A stretch of DNA of 64,000 nucleotides from Ideonella sp. (GCF_016702655.1 NZ_JADJDO010000004.1:248001-312000), one strand, 5' to 3'; shown: positions 1 through 10,068, counted from the first letter of the stretch. The notes: a model not told the origin generated them from the letters alone. A program made the numbers and translations.

Positions 1-1
1 G

Positions 2-580
2 CTCGCGACCTTTCTCGCCACCCTCGCCATCCCGCTGCAATTCGCGGTGCTGTTCGGGGTGGCCATGAGCATCCTGCTCACCACCATCCGCCAGTCGAAC
101 AAGGTCGTCGTCACCGAGTGGGTGCTGCAGCCGCAGGGCTTCCCGCTCGAACAGCCGCCGCCCCGACGCCTGCCCAGCGATCGCTTGACCGTCCTGCATG
201 TCTACGGCAGCCTGTTCTTCGCGGCGGCCAGGAACATGGAAGAGATGCTGCCGGCCGTTGGCGATGCCACCCGTTCGGTGGTGGCCATCAACCTGCGCGG
301 CAAGGGCGAGATCGGCAGCACCTTCGTGACCGTGCTGCAGCGCTATGCGCAGGCGTTGCAGGCCCGACAGGGCAAACTGATGCTGGTTGGCGTCGATCCG
401 CAGATGCGTGACCAGCTGGCCAAGACCGGGGTTCTCAAGCTCATCGGCGACGAGAACGTCTTCGTGGCGACGCCTCAGCTGGGCGAAGCGTTGAACCAGG
501 CGGTGGCCGCGGCCAACGCCTGGCTGGGCCAAACCGCAGGCGGCGTCGCTCCCGACAGCGCCCGGCAGGCGAAGGAGTGA
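2..580 (+). CDS. SulP-family anion (sulfate) permease, C-terminal part with STAS domain
   Basis: This is the 3' end of a gene that enters from the left edge; the frame is open from base 2. The first ~25 residues read as the end of a hydrophobic transport segment and pass into a soluble STAS domain (from about SDRLTVLHVYGSLFF to the end), the usual C-terminus of SulP permeases in the inner membrane. An ATG at 47 lies inside the membrane segment and is not a credible start. The family moves sulfate or other inorganic anions. The next two genes encode a sulfatase activator and a sulfatase, so handling of sulfate is the natural role, but the substrate is inferred. Confidence 0.85.
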   Translation, partial: LATFLATLAIPLQFAVLFGVAMSILLTTIRQSNKVVVTEWVLQPQGFPLEQPPPRRLPSDRLTVLHVYGSLFFAAARNMEEMLPAVGDATRSVVAINLRGKGEIGSTFVTVLQRYAQALQARQGKLMLVGVDPQMRDQLAKTGVLKLIGDENVFVATPQLGEALNQAVAAANAWLGQTAGGVAPDSARQAKE

Positions 581-584
581 ACTG

Positions 585-2009
585 TTGAGTGCCCTGGCCG
601 CCCCCATCGTGATGCCCTCGCCGCCGCCCGCGAACGCGCCGCCGGGCTTTCACCTGCTGGCCAAGCCGAGCGGCTCGACCTGCAACATCGACTGCACCTA
701 CTGCTTCTTCCTGTCCAAGGAGTCGCTCTACCCGAACGACAAGCACCGCATGTCGGAGGCCACGCTCGAGGCCTACATCCGCCAACTGCTCGAGTCGCAC
801 CGCACGCCGCAGGTGACCGTGGCGTGGCAGGGCGGCGAGCCGACGCTGATGAAGCTCGAGTTCTTCCGCCGCGCGGTGGAACTGGTCGAGCAGTACCGCC
901 AGCCTGGCCAGAACGTGCAGCACACCTTCCAGACCAACGGGTTGCTGCTCGACGACGACTGGTGCCGCTTCTTCAAGCAGCACGACTTCCTCGTCGGCCT
1001 GAGCGTCGACGGCCCGCGCGAGCTGCACGATACCTACCGCGTCGACCGCCGCGGCCAGGGCACTTTCGACCTGGTGATGCGCGGCTGGCGCTGCCTGCGC
1101 AAGCACGGCGTCGACTTCAACATCCTGTGCACGGTCAACGCCGCCAACCAGCAACACGGCCGCACGGTGTACCGCTTTTTCCGCGACGAGCTCGGCGCGA
1201 AATGGGTGCAGTTCATCCCGATCATCGAGCGCGCCACCGAGCAAACGATCACCATCGCCAACAAGGGCTGGAGCGAGCAGCCCGGCAAGCAGCGCCTGCT
1301 CTACACGCAGACCGGCAACCTCGTCACCGAGCGCACGGTCGGCGCCGAACAGTACGGCCGCTTCCTCATCGACGTCTTCGAGGAATGGGTGCGCCACGAC
1401 GTGGGCAATGTCTACGTGCAGCTCTTCGACGTCACGCTGGAGGCCTTCTTCGGCCGCCACCTGCTGTGCATCCACGCGCCCACCTGCGGCTACGGCCCGG
1501 CGCTCGAGCACAACGGCGACCTCTACGCCTGCGACCACTTCGTCGAACCGAAATACAAGCTCGGCAACATCCACCAGACGCACATGATGGCGTTGATCGC
1601 CTCGCCGGAGCAGCGCAAGTTTGGCCAGGACAAGCGCGACACGCTCACGGCGCAGTGCCGCGGCTGCAAGGTACTGCCCTGGTGCAACGGCGGTTGCCCG
1701 AAGGACCGCTTCGCGCTGTCGCACGACGGCGAGCCCGGGCATAACTATCTATGCGCGGGGCTGGAGCTCTTCTTCACGCACGTTGGGCCGACCTTGAACA
1801 TGATGGTGCAACTGCTGCGTCAGGGCCGGGCGCCGGCCGAGGTGATGGCCTCGATCGCTGCGCAGGACGCCAGGCAAGGGCCCTATCGGCCCTGCCCCTG
1901 CGGCAGCGGCAGGAAGTTCCGCTTCTGCCATGGCGACAAGGCACCGGCTTCGCCCTTCAGCGGAGTCGATCGGGCAACACAAGTGGGTGGGACAACACCG
2001 CCACGGTAG
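585..2009 (+). CDS. Anaerobic-type sulfatase-maturating enzyme (radical SAM/SPASM) with C-terminal SEC-C motif
   Basis: Radical SAM enzyme of 474 residues that should oxidise the active-site Cys of the sulfatase encoded next to formylglycine. The CX3CX2C cluster motif is C33, C37, C40 (CNIDCTYC). Two further Cys-rich SPASM segments follow (CGYGPALEHNG, then CRGCKVLPWCNGGC and YLCAGLE), as in anSMEs. Residues 436-451 form a SEC-C zinc-binding motif (PCPCGSGRKFRFCHGD), an extra tail compared with the classical ~370-400-residue enzymes. The start is TTG 585, four bases after the permease stop, with GAAGGAG upstream; ATG 612 is an alternative. It is probably cotranscribed with the permease and the sulfatase. 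Confidence 0.88.
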   Translation: MSALAAPIVMPSPPPANAPPGFHLLAKPSGSTCNIDCTYCFFLSKESLYPNDKHRMSEATLEAYIRQLLESHRTPQVTVAWQGGEPTLMKLEFFRRAVELVEQYRQPGQNVQHTFQTNGLLLDDDWCRFFKQHDFLVGLSVDGPRELHDTYRVDRRGQGTFDLVMRGWRCLRKHGVDFNILCTVNAANQQHGRTVYRFFRDELGAKWVQFIPIIERATEQTITIANKGWSEQPGKQRLLYTQTGNLVTERTVGAEQYGRFLIDVFEEWVRHDVGNVYVQLFDVTLEAFFGRHLLCIHAPTCGYGPALEHNGDLYACDHFVEPKYKLGNIHQTHMMALIASPEQRKFGQDKRDTLTAQCRGCKVLPWCNGGCPKDRFALSHDGEPGHNYLCAGLELFFTHVGPTLNMMVQLLRQGRAPAEVMASIAAQDARQGPYRPCPCGSGRKFRFCHGDKAPASPFSGVDRATQVGGTTPPR

Positions 2010-2083
2010 GGGCGACTGTTTTTTCGGACCCGGGCGGCGGCTGGCCGATCCGGAACTTTGTAGGCACAGAAAGGGACGAGATC

Positions 2084-3574
2084 ATGGCAGAGAAGAAACC
2101 CAACATCCTGGTTCTCTGGGGCGACGACGTGGGCTGGTGGAACATCAGCTACAACAGCCGCGGCCAGATGGGCTACCGCACGCCCAACATCGACCGCGTG
2201 GCCAACGAGGGCGTGGCCTTCACCGACTACTACGCGCAGCAGAGTTGCACCGCAGGGCGCTCCGCCTTCATCACCGGCCAGAACCCGATCCGCACCGGGC
2301 TGACCAAGGTGGGCATGCCCGGTGCCACCAATGGCATTCACGCCGACGACCCCACCATCGCCGAGCTGCTCAAGCCGCTGGGCTACGCCACCGGCCAGTT
2401 CGGCAAGAACCACCTGGGCGACCGCGACGAACACCTGCCCACCGTGCACGGCTTCGACGAGTTCTTCGGCAACCTTTACCACCTCAACGCCGAAGAAGAG
2501 CCCGAGCAGCCCGACTACCCCAAGAACCCGGAGTTCAAGAAGCGCTTCGGGCCGCGCGGCGTGTTGCATTGCAAGGCCGACGGCAAGGGCGGGCAGACGG
2601 TCGTCGACACCGGGCCGCTGACGATCAAGCGCATGGAGACCATCGACGACGAGGTGACCGAGCGCGCGCTGCGCTTCATCGACGAGACGCACAAGGCAGG
2701 CAAGCCTTTCTTCCTTTGGTACAACACGACGGCGATGCACTTTCGCACCCACTGCGCCGAGAAGCACAAGGGCAAGAGCGGCCAGGGCGACTACAACGAC
2801 GTGATGGTGGCGCACGACGAGAACGTCGGCCTGATGCTCGACAAGCTCGACGCGCTGGGCATCGCCGACGACACGATCGTCATGTACTCCACCGACAACG
2901 GCGTGCACTACAACACCTGGCCGGATGCCGGCATCACGCCGTTCCGCTCGGAGAAGAACACCAACTGGGAAGGCGGCTGGCGCGTGCCGTGCTTCGTGCG
3001 CTGGCCGGGCCAGTTCAAGGCCGGCACGGTGCTCAACGGCATCTTTTCCCACCAAGACTGGCTGGCGACCTTCCTCGCTGCCGCCGGCGTGCCGGACATC
3101 AAGGAGAAGCTGCTCAAGGGCCACAAGGCCGGCAAGAAGACCTACAAGGTCCACCTCGACGGCTTCAACATGCTGCCCTACCTGAAGGGTGAAGTGGGTG
3201 ACAGCCCGCGCAACTCCTTCTTCTACATCAGCGACGATGGCGACATCATCGCGATCCGCATGCAGGACTGGAAGATGGTGCTGATGGAGCAGCGCGCCAA
3301 GCAACTGGCGTGCTGGATGGAGCCGTTCGTGAAGCTGCGTATCCCGAAGATCTTCCATCTGCGGCGTGACCCGTTCGAGCGGGCCGACGAGAACTCGAAC
3401 ACCTACTACGACTGGATGATCTCGCACGCCTACATCATGTATCTGATGCAGGGCGTGGTCGCGAGCCAGATCGAGAACTTCGTCAAGTTCCCGCCGCGGC
3501 AGAAGCCGGCTTCGTTCAACCTCGACGCGGTGATGCGCGACCTGGAAGCTGCCGGCGGCGGCGGCAGCCATTGA
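2084..3574 (+). CDS. Type I (Cys-type) arylsulfatase, apparently cytosolic
   Basis: Sulfatase of 496 residues that hydrolyses sulfate esters. The formylglycine signature C-T-A-G-R lies at C55, inside QQSCTAGRSAF, and fits the Cys-type consensus. The metal-binding N-terminus (WGDDVGW) and the YSTDNG motif are present. The start ATG 2084 follows AAGGGACGAG; the frame is open further upstream (to 1751), but that part overlaps the activator gene and shows no sulfatase similarity. No signal peptide is visible (it begins MAEKKPNILVLWGDD), so the enzyme should act in the cytosol, consistent with a cytosolic radical-SAM activator and an adjacent sulfate permease. The natural substrate cannot be told from sequence. 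Confidence 0.92.
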   Translation: MAEKKPNILVLWGDDVGWWNISYNSRGQMGYRTPNIDRVANEGVAFTDYYAQQSCTAGRSAFITGQNPIRTGLTKVGMPGATNGIHADDPTIAELLKPLGYATGQFGKNHLGDRDEHLPTVHGFDEFFGNLYHLNAEEEPEQPDYPKNPEFKKRFGPRGVLHCKADGKGGQTVVDTGPLTIKRMETIDDEVTERALRFIDETHKAGKPFFLWYNTTAMHFRTHCAEKHKGKSGQGDYNDVMVAHDENVGLMLDKLDALGIADDTIVMYSTDNGVHYNTWPDAGITPFRSEKNTNWEGGWRVPCFVRWPGQFKAGTVLNGIFSHQDWLATFLAAAGVPDIKEKLLKGHKAGKKTYKVHLDGFNMLPYLKGEVGDSPRNSFFYISDDGDIIAIRMQDWKMVLMEQRAKQLACWMEPFVKLRIPKIFHLRRDPFERADENSNTYYDWMISHAYIMYLMQGVVASQIENFVKFPPRQKPASFNLDAVMRDLEAAGGGGSH

Positions 3575-3581
3575 GCAGCGT

Positions 3582-3606
3582 GCCCCTTCGACCGCGGCGA
3601 AGGGGC
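3582..3606. terminator. Hairpin between convergent sulfatase and ABC transporter genes
   Basis: A perfect 9-bp inverted repeat (GCCCCTTCG / CGAAGGGGC) with a 7-nt loop sits 8 bases after the sulfatase stop and before the end of the convergent ABC operon. There is no clear T tract on either side, so it is a plausible but not classical bidirectional terminator. Confidence 0.45.
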
Positions 3607-3660
3607 TGACTCAGCGGACCCGGCGCCGTTGTCTCGCGTGCGGCGACCGGTGCGGGCCGC

Positions 3661-4637
3661 TCAGCGCCGCAGGTGGCAGGCCACCCAATGGCCAGGCGCG
3701 CCCTGCTCCAGGGTCGGCGCCTGCACGTCGCACAGGCCCTTTTGTGCAATCGGGCAGCGCGTGTGGAAGTGGCACCCCGGCGGCGGTCGAATCGGGCTCG
3801 GCACGTCGCCCTGCAGCGGGATGCGCCGGCGCGCGACGCTCGGGTCGGGAATGGGCACCGCCGACAGCAGCGCCTCGGTGTAGGGATGGCGCGGCGCGGT
3901 GTAGAGCTGCTGCGCGCTGGCGAGCTCGACGATGCGGCCGAGGTACATCACCGCGACGCGGTCGCTGATGTGCTCGACGACCGACAGGTCGTGGGCGATG
4001 AAGACGTAGGTCAGGTTGAACTTGGCCTGCAGGTCCTCGAGCAGGTTGATGACCTGGGCCTGGATCGACACGTCGAGCGCCGACACCGCCTCGTCGCAGA
4101 CGATGAGCTTGGGCGAGACGGCGAGCGCGCGCGCGATGCCGATGCGCTGGCGCTGGCCTCCGGAGAACTCGTGCGGGTAGCGCCGCATGTGGTCCGCCGC
4201 GAGGCCGACCGTCTCGAGCAGCTCGACGATGCGATCCTCGAACGCCTTGCGGGTCGGCGCGAGCTTGTGGATCGTCAGCGCCTCGCCGACGATGGCGCCC
4301 ACCGTCATGCGCGGGTTCAGCGACGCATACGGGTCCTGGAAGATGATCTGCATGTCGCGCGCCAGCGCGCGCAACTCGTCCTTGGGCATCGCGAGCACGT
4401 CGCGGCCCTCGAAGCGCACCTCGCCCGCGGTCGGCTCGATCAGGCGCAGGATGCAACGCCCGGTCGTGCTCTTGCCGCAGCCGGATTCGCCCACCAGGCC
4501 CAGCGTTTCGCCCGCGGCCAGGTCGAAGCTCACGCCGTCGACCGCGTGCACATGGTCGACGACGCGCTGCAGCAACCCGCCGCGCAGCGGGAAGTGCTTC
4601 TTCAGCCCGCGGACCTGGAGCAACGGCGTAGCGGCAG

Positions 4638-4641
<4 letters not shown>
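3661..4641 (-). CDS. Peptide/opine/nickel-type ABC transporter ATP-binding protein (DppF-like)
   Basis: Second ATPase of the importer, 326 residues. Walker A GESGCGKST is at 51-59, followed by the ABC signature FSGGQRQR, Walker B LIVCDEAVSALD, and the C-terminal oligopeptide-ATPase part (APRHPYTEALL and the Cys-containing CHFHTRCP region). The start ATG 4641 overlaps the stop of the upstream ATPase gene by 4 bases (ATGA), indicating translational coupling. A longer open frame runs through to 5616, but its middle (about 5020-4642) is the wrong frame of the neighbouring ATPase and arises from a frameshift, not from a true fusion. Last gene of the ABC operon. Confidence 0.9.
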
Positions 4642-5616
<975 letters not shown>

Positions 5617-5670
5617 GGGGGGGGCCCCAGCGGGGCGGGGGGGGGGGGGGGGGGGCGGCCGGCGCTCGCA
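5617..5670. other. G-rich spacer with runs of 8 and 19 consecutive G
   Basis: The spacer between the two ABC genes has 8 G at 5617-5624, directly abutting the ATPase start codon, then 19 G at 5637-5655. Such a mononucleotide tract is rare in bacterial genomes and replaces any visible ribosome binding site for the ATPase gene. A similar 16-G run occurs at 23185-23200. It may be a sequencing or assembly artefact. Confidence 0.7.
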
Positions 5671-6608
5671 CTACAGGACCCTCCGCGGGTCGAGCGCGTC
5701 GCGTAGCCCGTCGCCGACGAAGTTGATCGTCAGCACGGTGACGAAGATCGCGAGCCCGGGGAACAGCGCCCAGTGCATCGCCACGTCCATATAGTCGCGG
5801 CCGTCGTAGAGGATGCGGCCCCAGGTCGGGATGTCGGGCGGGAACCCGAGACCCAGGAACGACAGTGTGCTCTCGGCAATGATCGCCGCGGCGACGTCGA
5901 TCGTCGCGGCGACGATCACCGGCCCCAGGCTGTTGGGCAGGATGTGGCGCACGACCTGGCGCGGCACGCTCGCGCCGAGCGCGCGCGCGGCCTCGACGAA
6001 CTCCTTCTCGCGCAGGCTGAAGAACTGCGCGCGCACGAGCCGCGCCACCGGCATCCAGCGAAAGCCGCCGATCACGGCCACGATGAGGATGAAGATGCCG
6101 ATCTCCAGGCCGAACGCTGCCTTGAGCGGATCGCGGAAGAGAAAGATCAGCAGCAGCAGCAGTGGCAGCTGCGGCAGGCTCAGGAACAGGTCGGTGACCC
6201 ACATCAGCGCCGCGTCGACCCAGCCGCGGGAGATGCCGGCAACGGCGCCGATGATCACGCCCACCGTGATCGCCATCAGCATGGCCGCGAAGCCGACCGC
6301 GAGCGAGATGCGGCCGCCGTAGAGCATGCGCGCGAGCAGGTCGCGGCCGAGGTCGTCGGTGCCCAGCGGGTGCAGCGCGCTCGGCTCGCCAGCCGCGCCT
6401 TGAAGTCGATGTCGTTGATGCCGACCTTGTAGACCAGCGGCCCGATCAGCACCGCAAGGATCAGCAGCGCCAGCACCCACAGGCTCCAGTACGCCAGGCG
6501 GTGGCGCTGGAAGCGCCGCCAGGCCTCGGCCCAGGGCGAGACGCTCGCGATCGCCTTGCCGAGCGGTAGGGCCGCTTCAATAGCTGATGCGGGGGTCGAG
6601 CCAGCCAT
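5671..6608 (-). CDS. ABC transporter permease (DppC-like), interrupted by a -1 frameshift near 6388
   Basis: Inner-membrane permease of the importer. The N-terminal segment (6608 to about 6388) contains the cytoplasmic lead and first membrane helix and ends at NDIDFKARL. The rest is in another frame, from EPSALHPLGTDDLGRD to DALDPRRVL, with the permease EAA loop EAARALGASVPRQ. Joining them requires one added base, most simply a lost G in a GGG run so that the junction reads Arg-Leu-Gly-Glu-Pro; this gives 312 residues, a normal DppC length. The start ATG 6608 overlaps the end of the DppB-like gene by 32 bases. Sequencing error and pseudogene are both possible. Confidence 0.82.
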
Positions 6609-7533
6609 AGAGCACGTCGGCGATCAGGTTGAACAGGATCACGAGGCAGCTGAAGACGAAGGTCACGGCCATGATGACCGGCGTGTCATTGCGCAGGATG
6701 GCGTCGATGAGCAGCGAACCGATGCCCGGGATGCGGAAGATCTGCTCGGTGACGATGGCGCCGCCGAAGACCGCCGGCATCTGCAGCGCGACCAGCGTGA
6801 CGACCGGGATCATCGCGTTGCGCACCACGTGCTTGAGCACGACGACCCACTCCGACAGGCCCTTGCTGCGCGCGGTCGTCACGTAGTCGAGCCGGATCAC
6901 GTCGAGCACCGACGAGCGCACGTAGCGCATCCAGCTCGCCGCCTGGAACAGCCCCAGCACGGCGACCGGCATGATCGACTGCTTGAGCTGCGCCCACCAC
7001 CATGCGAGCCCCGTCTCCGACAGGTCGGCGCGGTAGATGAAGGGCAGCCAGCCGAGGTAGATCGAGAAGAACAGGATGAAGAGCACCCCGGTGAAGAAGG
7101 TCGGCAGCGAAAAGCCGATGAAGGCCAGCGTGCTGGCGATGCGGTCGAACCACGAATAGGGCTTGGCCGCGGCGAGCACGCCGACCGGCAGCGCGATCGC
7201 CAGCGCCAGGATCTGCGAGGCGCCGATGACGGCGATCGTCACCGGCAGGCGCTGCAGGATCAACTCGTCCACATCGATCCGGCTGACGAAGGAGAAGCCC
7301 CAGTCGCCGCGCAGCATGTTGACGAGCCAGTGGAAGTAGCGCTGCCAGATCGGGTCGTCGAGCCCGAACTGCGCGCGCAGCGCCATGCGCACCTCGGGCG
7401 GCACGTTGGGGTTGGTCGCCAGCTCCTCGAAGGGGTCGCCCGGCGCGAGGGCGAGCACGCCGAACAGGATCACGCTGATGCCCAGCAGGCTGGGCAACGC
7501 GATCAGCAGGCGCCGCAGGATGTAGTTGAGCAC
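6577..7533 (-). CDS. ABC transporter permease (DppB-like)
   Basis: Intact 318-residue inner-membrane permease. The N-terminus (RRLLIALPSLLGISVILF, then LAPGDPF) and the EAA loop ARSKGLSEWVVVLKH are typical of the DppB/OppB/NikB family, with six predicted membrane segments. It forms the translocation pore with the DppC-like protein. It lies about 38 bases after the binding-protein gene, in the usual order A-B-C-D-F. Substrate specificity cannot be assigned. Confidence 0.92.
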   Translation of the reverse strand: MLNYILRRLLIALPSLLGISVILFGVLALAPGDPFEELATNPNVPPEVRMALRAQFGLDDPIWQRYFHWLVNMLRGDWGFSFVSRIDVDELILQRLPVTIAVIGASQILALAIALPVGVLAAAKPYSWFDRIASTLAFIGFSLPTFFTGVLFILFFSIYLGWLPFIYRADLSETGLAWWWAQLKQSIMPVAVLGLFQAASWMRYVRSSVLDVIRLDYVTTARSKGLSEWVVVLKHVVRNAMIPVVTLVALQMPAVFGGAIVTEQIFRIPGIGSLLIDAILRNDTPVIMAVTFVFSCLVILFNLIADVLYGWLDPRISY

Positions 7534-7571
7534 CGGCGCTCCAGCTGCAGGCTACGCCGGTGCCTGCGGGC

Positions 7572-9362
7572 TCAGGCGTCTCGAGTCCAGAAGCCCAGCG
7601 CCCAGGTGTCGTTGTCCCACGCCGAGAGCACCGGCTTCAACTTCAAGGCATAGCCGCGCGGCCGCGGGCGCGCGAAGAGCGGGATCACGTGGCCGTCGCC
7701 GATCAGCAGGTCGTTCATGCGGATGAACTGCGCGGCTCGCTTGGCGCCGTCGAACTCGACCTGGGCCGCCTTGAAGGTCGTGTCGTACTCGGCATTGCTC
7801 CAGCGCACGAGGTTGCGGCTGGCCCACTTGTTGGCCTTCTGCGCGATCTGGTCGGTCGTCCACTGCTCCATGAAGGTCTGCGGATCCGGCTGCGTCATCG
7901 TCGTCGTGTACATCTGCATGTCGGCCCAGAACTTCTGGTAGGTGTCCGGATTGGCGGCGTCGCTGCCGAAGAACACCGCCGCCGTCACGCTCTTGAGTTC
8001 GAGGTCGATGCCGGCCTTGGTGCAGGCGTCCTTGATGATGGCCTGCGTCTTCTGGCGCGGCTGGCTGACCGAGGTCTGGAACACGAACTTGAGCTTGACG
8101 TCGCCCTTGGCGCGGATGCCGTCGGCGCCCTTCTTCCAGCCCGCGGCGTCGAGGATCTGACCCGCCTTGTCGATGTTGAAGTCGAACTTGGTGTTCGGGC
8201 TGCGGTAGCGCGGCGGGTTGTTGAGGAAGTTGGCCGTCGCGACGCCGCCGCGGCCGTAGATGAAGTCGACCACGCCCTTGCGGTCGATGAGCAGTCCCAT
8301 CGCCTCTCGCACCGCCTTGTCGGAGAACGCAGGGTGGCGGCTCTTGACGCTGGCGCGCTCGCCGTCGACCTCCTTCCAAGGGTCGGTCACGTTGAGCGAG
8401 ACGAACTCGATGTCGCTGCCGACCAGGAAGACGAGCGAGCCCTTGCCGCTGGCTTCGAGGCGCTTCAAGATCTCGTCCTCGACCGCCAGGTTCCACGCGA
8501 AGTCGAACTCACCGGTCTGCAGCACCGCGCGCGCCGCGCTCAGCGCATCGCCGCCGCCCTTCAACTCGAGCGCATCGAAGAACGGCTGGTTCGCGACGTG
8601 GTAGTTAGCATAGGCCTCGGCGCGCAGCATGTCGCCGGGCTTGAAGTCGACGAACTTGTACGGGCCGGTGCCCACCGGCTTGACGTTGGCCGGGTTCTCG
8701 CGCGACTTGGCGCCGATGTAGTCGGCGAACACATGCTGCGGCAGGATCATGCCGTACGAGCCTACGAGCGGCTCGGCCCAGAACGGCGTCGGCTTGGGGA
8801 AGACGACGCGCACGGTGTGCGAGTCGATCTTCTCGACCTTGATGTCCTTGTAGGTACCGATCGTGGTGGCAGCCGTCGCCGGGTCGCCCGCGTACTTGGC
8901 GGTGAAGACGACGTCGTCGGCGGTGAAGGGCTTGCCGTCGTGCCAGGTGACGCCGCGCTTGAGCTTCCACGTGACCGACAGTCCGTCGGCCGACAGGCCG
9001 CCGTTGGCGCGCGACGGGATCTCGGTCGCGAGCATGGGGATCAGGTTGCCCTCGCTGTCCCAGCCGGCGAGCGCCTCGTAGAAGATGCGCGTCGCGTCCT
9101 GCTCCTTCGTCCCGCCGGCGAAATGCGGGTTCAGGTGCACCGCACCCTGCCACCAGATCAGCTTCAACACCCCGCCGCCGCCGCGCTTGGTGCCCTTGTA
9201 GGGCAGCGCCGTCGTGGTCTGGGCGATGCCCTCGTTCATCAGCAGCATCGACGCCATCGGCGCCGTCAGGCCGAGCGCGACCATGCGCTGGATGAAGCCG
9301 CGGCGCGGCAACTGGCCCTCGCGCACCTGCTCGATCAAGTTCCGGATTTCGCGTTCCTGCAT
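7572..9362 (-). CDS. ABC transporter family 5 substrate-binding protein (DppA-like)
   Basis: Periplasmic solute-binding protein of 596 residues, first gene of the ABC operon. The N-terminus carries twin arginines (R20, R21 in PRRGFIQRM) followed by a hydrophobic stretch to about residue 41 and a likely cleavage site near GIAQ, which suggests export, possibly by the Tat route. The body matches the family 5 (peptide, nickel, opine) layout, for example LKRGVTWHDGKPFTADDV and the RKGVVDFIYGRGGVA region. Its length, about 60 residues above DppA, is common in soil betaproteobacteria. Ligand unknown. Confidence 0.9.
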   Translation of the reverse strand: MQEREIRNLIEQVREGQLPRRGFIQRMVALGLTAPMASMLLMNEGIAQTTTALPYKGTKRGGGGVLKLIWWQGAVHLNPHFAGGTKEQDATRIFYEALAGWDSEGNLIPMLATEIPSRANGGLSADGLSVTWKLKRGVTWHDGKPFTADDVVFTAKYAGDPATAATTIGTYKDIKVEKIDSHTVRVVFPKPTPFWAEPLVGSYGMILPQHVFADYIGAKSRENPANVKPVGTGPYKFVDFKPGDMLRAEAYANYHVANQPFFDALELKGGGDALSAARAVLQTGEFDFAWNLAVEDEILKRLEASGKGSLVFLVGSDIEFVSLNVTDPWKEVDGERASVKSRHPAFSDKAVREAMGLLIDRKGVVDFIYGRGGVATANFLNNPPRYRSPNTKFDFNIDKAGQILDAAGWKKGADGIRAKGDVKLKFVFQTSVSQPRQKTQAIIKDACTKAGIDLELKSVTAAVFFGSDAANPDTYQKFWADMQMYTTTMTQPDPQTFMEQWTTDQIAQKANKWASRNLVRWSNAEYDTTFKAAQVEFDGAKRAAQFIRMNDLLIGDGHVIPLFARPRPRGYALKLKPVLSAWDNDTWALGFWTRDA

Positions 9363-9483
9363 GGCCGTTCTCCTGGGAATGGGGGGGGCAATGGCTATCG
9401 ATGGCGCATGCTAGCGGCTGCTATCGGCGTGGCTATCGGGTTCCACCCGATCCGACTGCCTGCGCGGGCGTTGCGATCTCCCT
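9363..9483. other. Divergent intergenic region upstream of the ABC operon and grpE
   Basis: No gene seen. It holds a perfect 7-bp inverted repeat with a 3-nt loop at 9435-9451 (ATCGGGT / ACCCGAT) and three copies of CTATCG (9395, 9421, 9433). These could be a regulator site for the ABC operon, but no family consensus fits. Confidence 0.35.
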
Positions 9484-9511
9484 CTTGAAGGCACGGGAAT
9501 CGTCCCAACCT
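9484..9511 (+). promoter_or_regulatory. Sigma-32-like heat-shock promoter of grpE
   Basis: CTTGAAG (9484-9490), 13 bases, then CCCAACCT (9504-9511). The -35 matches the sigma-32 core CTTGAA, and spacing and -10 agree with the clpB element (CTTGAAA-N13-CCTAACCT at 26562-26535). Transcription would start near 9518, which excludes the ATG at 9514 and supports ATG 9538 as the grpE start. Confidence 0.6.
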
Positions 9512-9537
9512 AGATGGGCTTGGAGAAACCAACCGCC

Positions 9538-10059
9538 ATGTCCGACCCACAGACCCCCCCCAACGAGGCTGCCACCGACCCGTCCCAGCCTGGCGAAGCC
9601 ACCCCCCCAGCCGCCCCCGAACCCAGCGCCGAGGCTCGCCTTGCCGAGATGGCCGATGCCTACCTGCGCGCCAAGGCCGAGGCCGAAAACGCACGCCGCC
9701 GTGCCGAGGAAGAAATCGCCAAGGCGCGCAAGTTTGCCGTCGAAGGCTTCGCCGAGTCGCTGCTGCCGGTCAAGGACAGCCTCGAGGCAGCGATCGCCCG
9801 TCCCGACGCGACGCCCGAGCAGATGCTCGAGGGCGTGCACGCCACGTTGCGGCAGTTGGCGGCGGCGCTCGAGCGCAACAAGGTCAGCGAGATCAACCCC
9901 GCACCGGCTGCAAAGTTCGACCCGCACCAGCATCAGGCGATCAGCGTCGTGCCGTCACCGCAGGAGCCCAACACCGTCGTCTCGGTGCTGCAGAAGGGCT
10001 ATCTGATCGCCGACCGTGTACTGCGCCCGGCGCTGGTGATGGTGGCCGGCCAGCAGTAA
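9538..10059 (+). CDS. grpE: GrpE, nucleotide exchange factor for DnaK
   Basis: Cytosolic co-chaperone of 173 residues that releases ADP from DnaK. It has an acidic/Pro-rich head, a long charged coiled coil (ARLAEMADAYLRAKAEAENARRR) and the conserved C-terminal beta domain with HQAISVV and NTVVSVLQKGYLI. ATG 9538 is chosen over the in-frame ATG 9514 because GGAGA lies 10-14 bases upstream and the heat-shock promoter ends at 9511. It precedes dnaK by 78 bases; the grpE-dnaK-dnaJ order is usual in betaproteobacteria. Confidence 0.95.
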   Translation: MSDPQTPPNEAATDPSQPGEATPPAAPEPSAEARLAEMADAYLRAKAEAENARRRAEEEIAKARKFAVEGFAESLLPVKDSLEAAIARPDATPEQMLEGVHATLRQLAAALERNKVSEINPAPAAKFDPHQHQAISVVPSPQEPNTVVSVLQKGYLIADRVLRPALVMVAGQQ

Positions 10060-10068
10060 GCGCTGCGG

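Noticed and set aside
9514..9537. ATG 9514 as the grpE start
   Set aside because: No ribosome binding site, and it lies upstream of the expected transcription start of the heat-shock-like promoter.
9363..9537. CIRCE element for HrcA control of grpE
   Set aside because: The inverted repeat at 9435-9451 does not match the CIRCE consensus, which has a 9-bp stem and 9-bp spacer.
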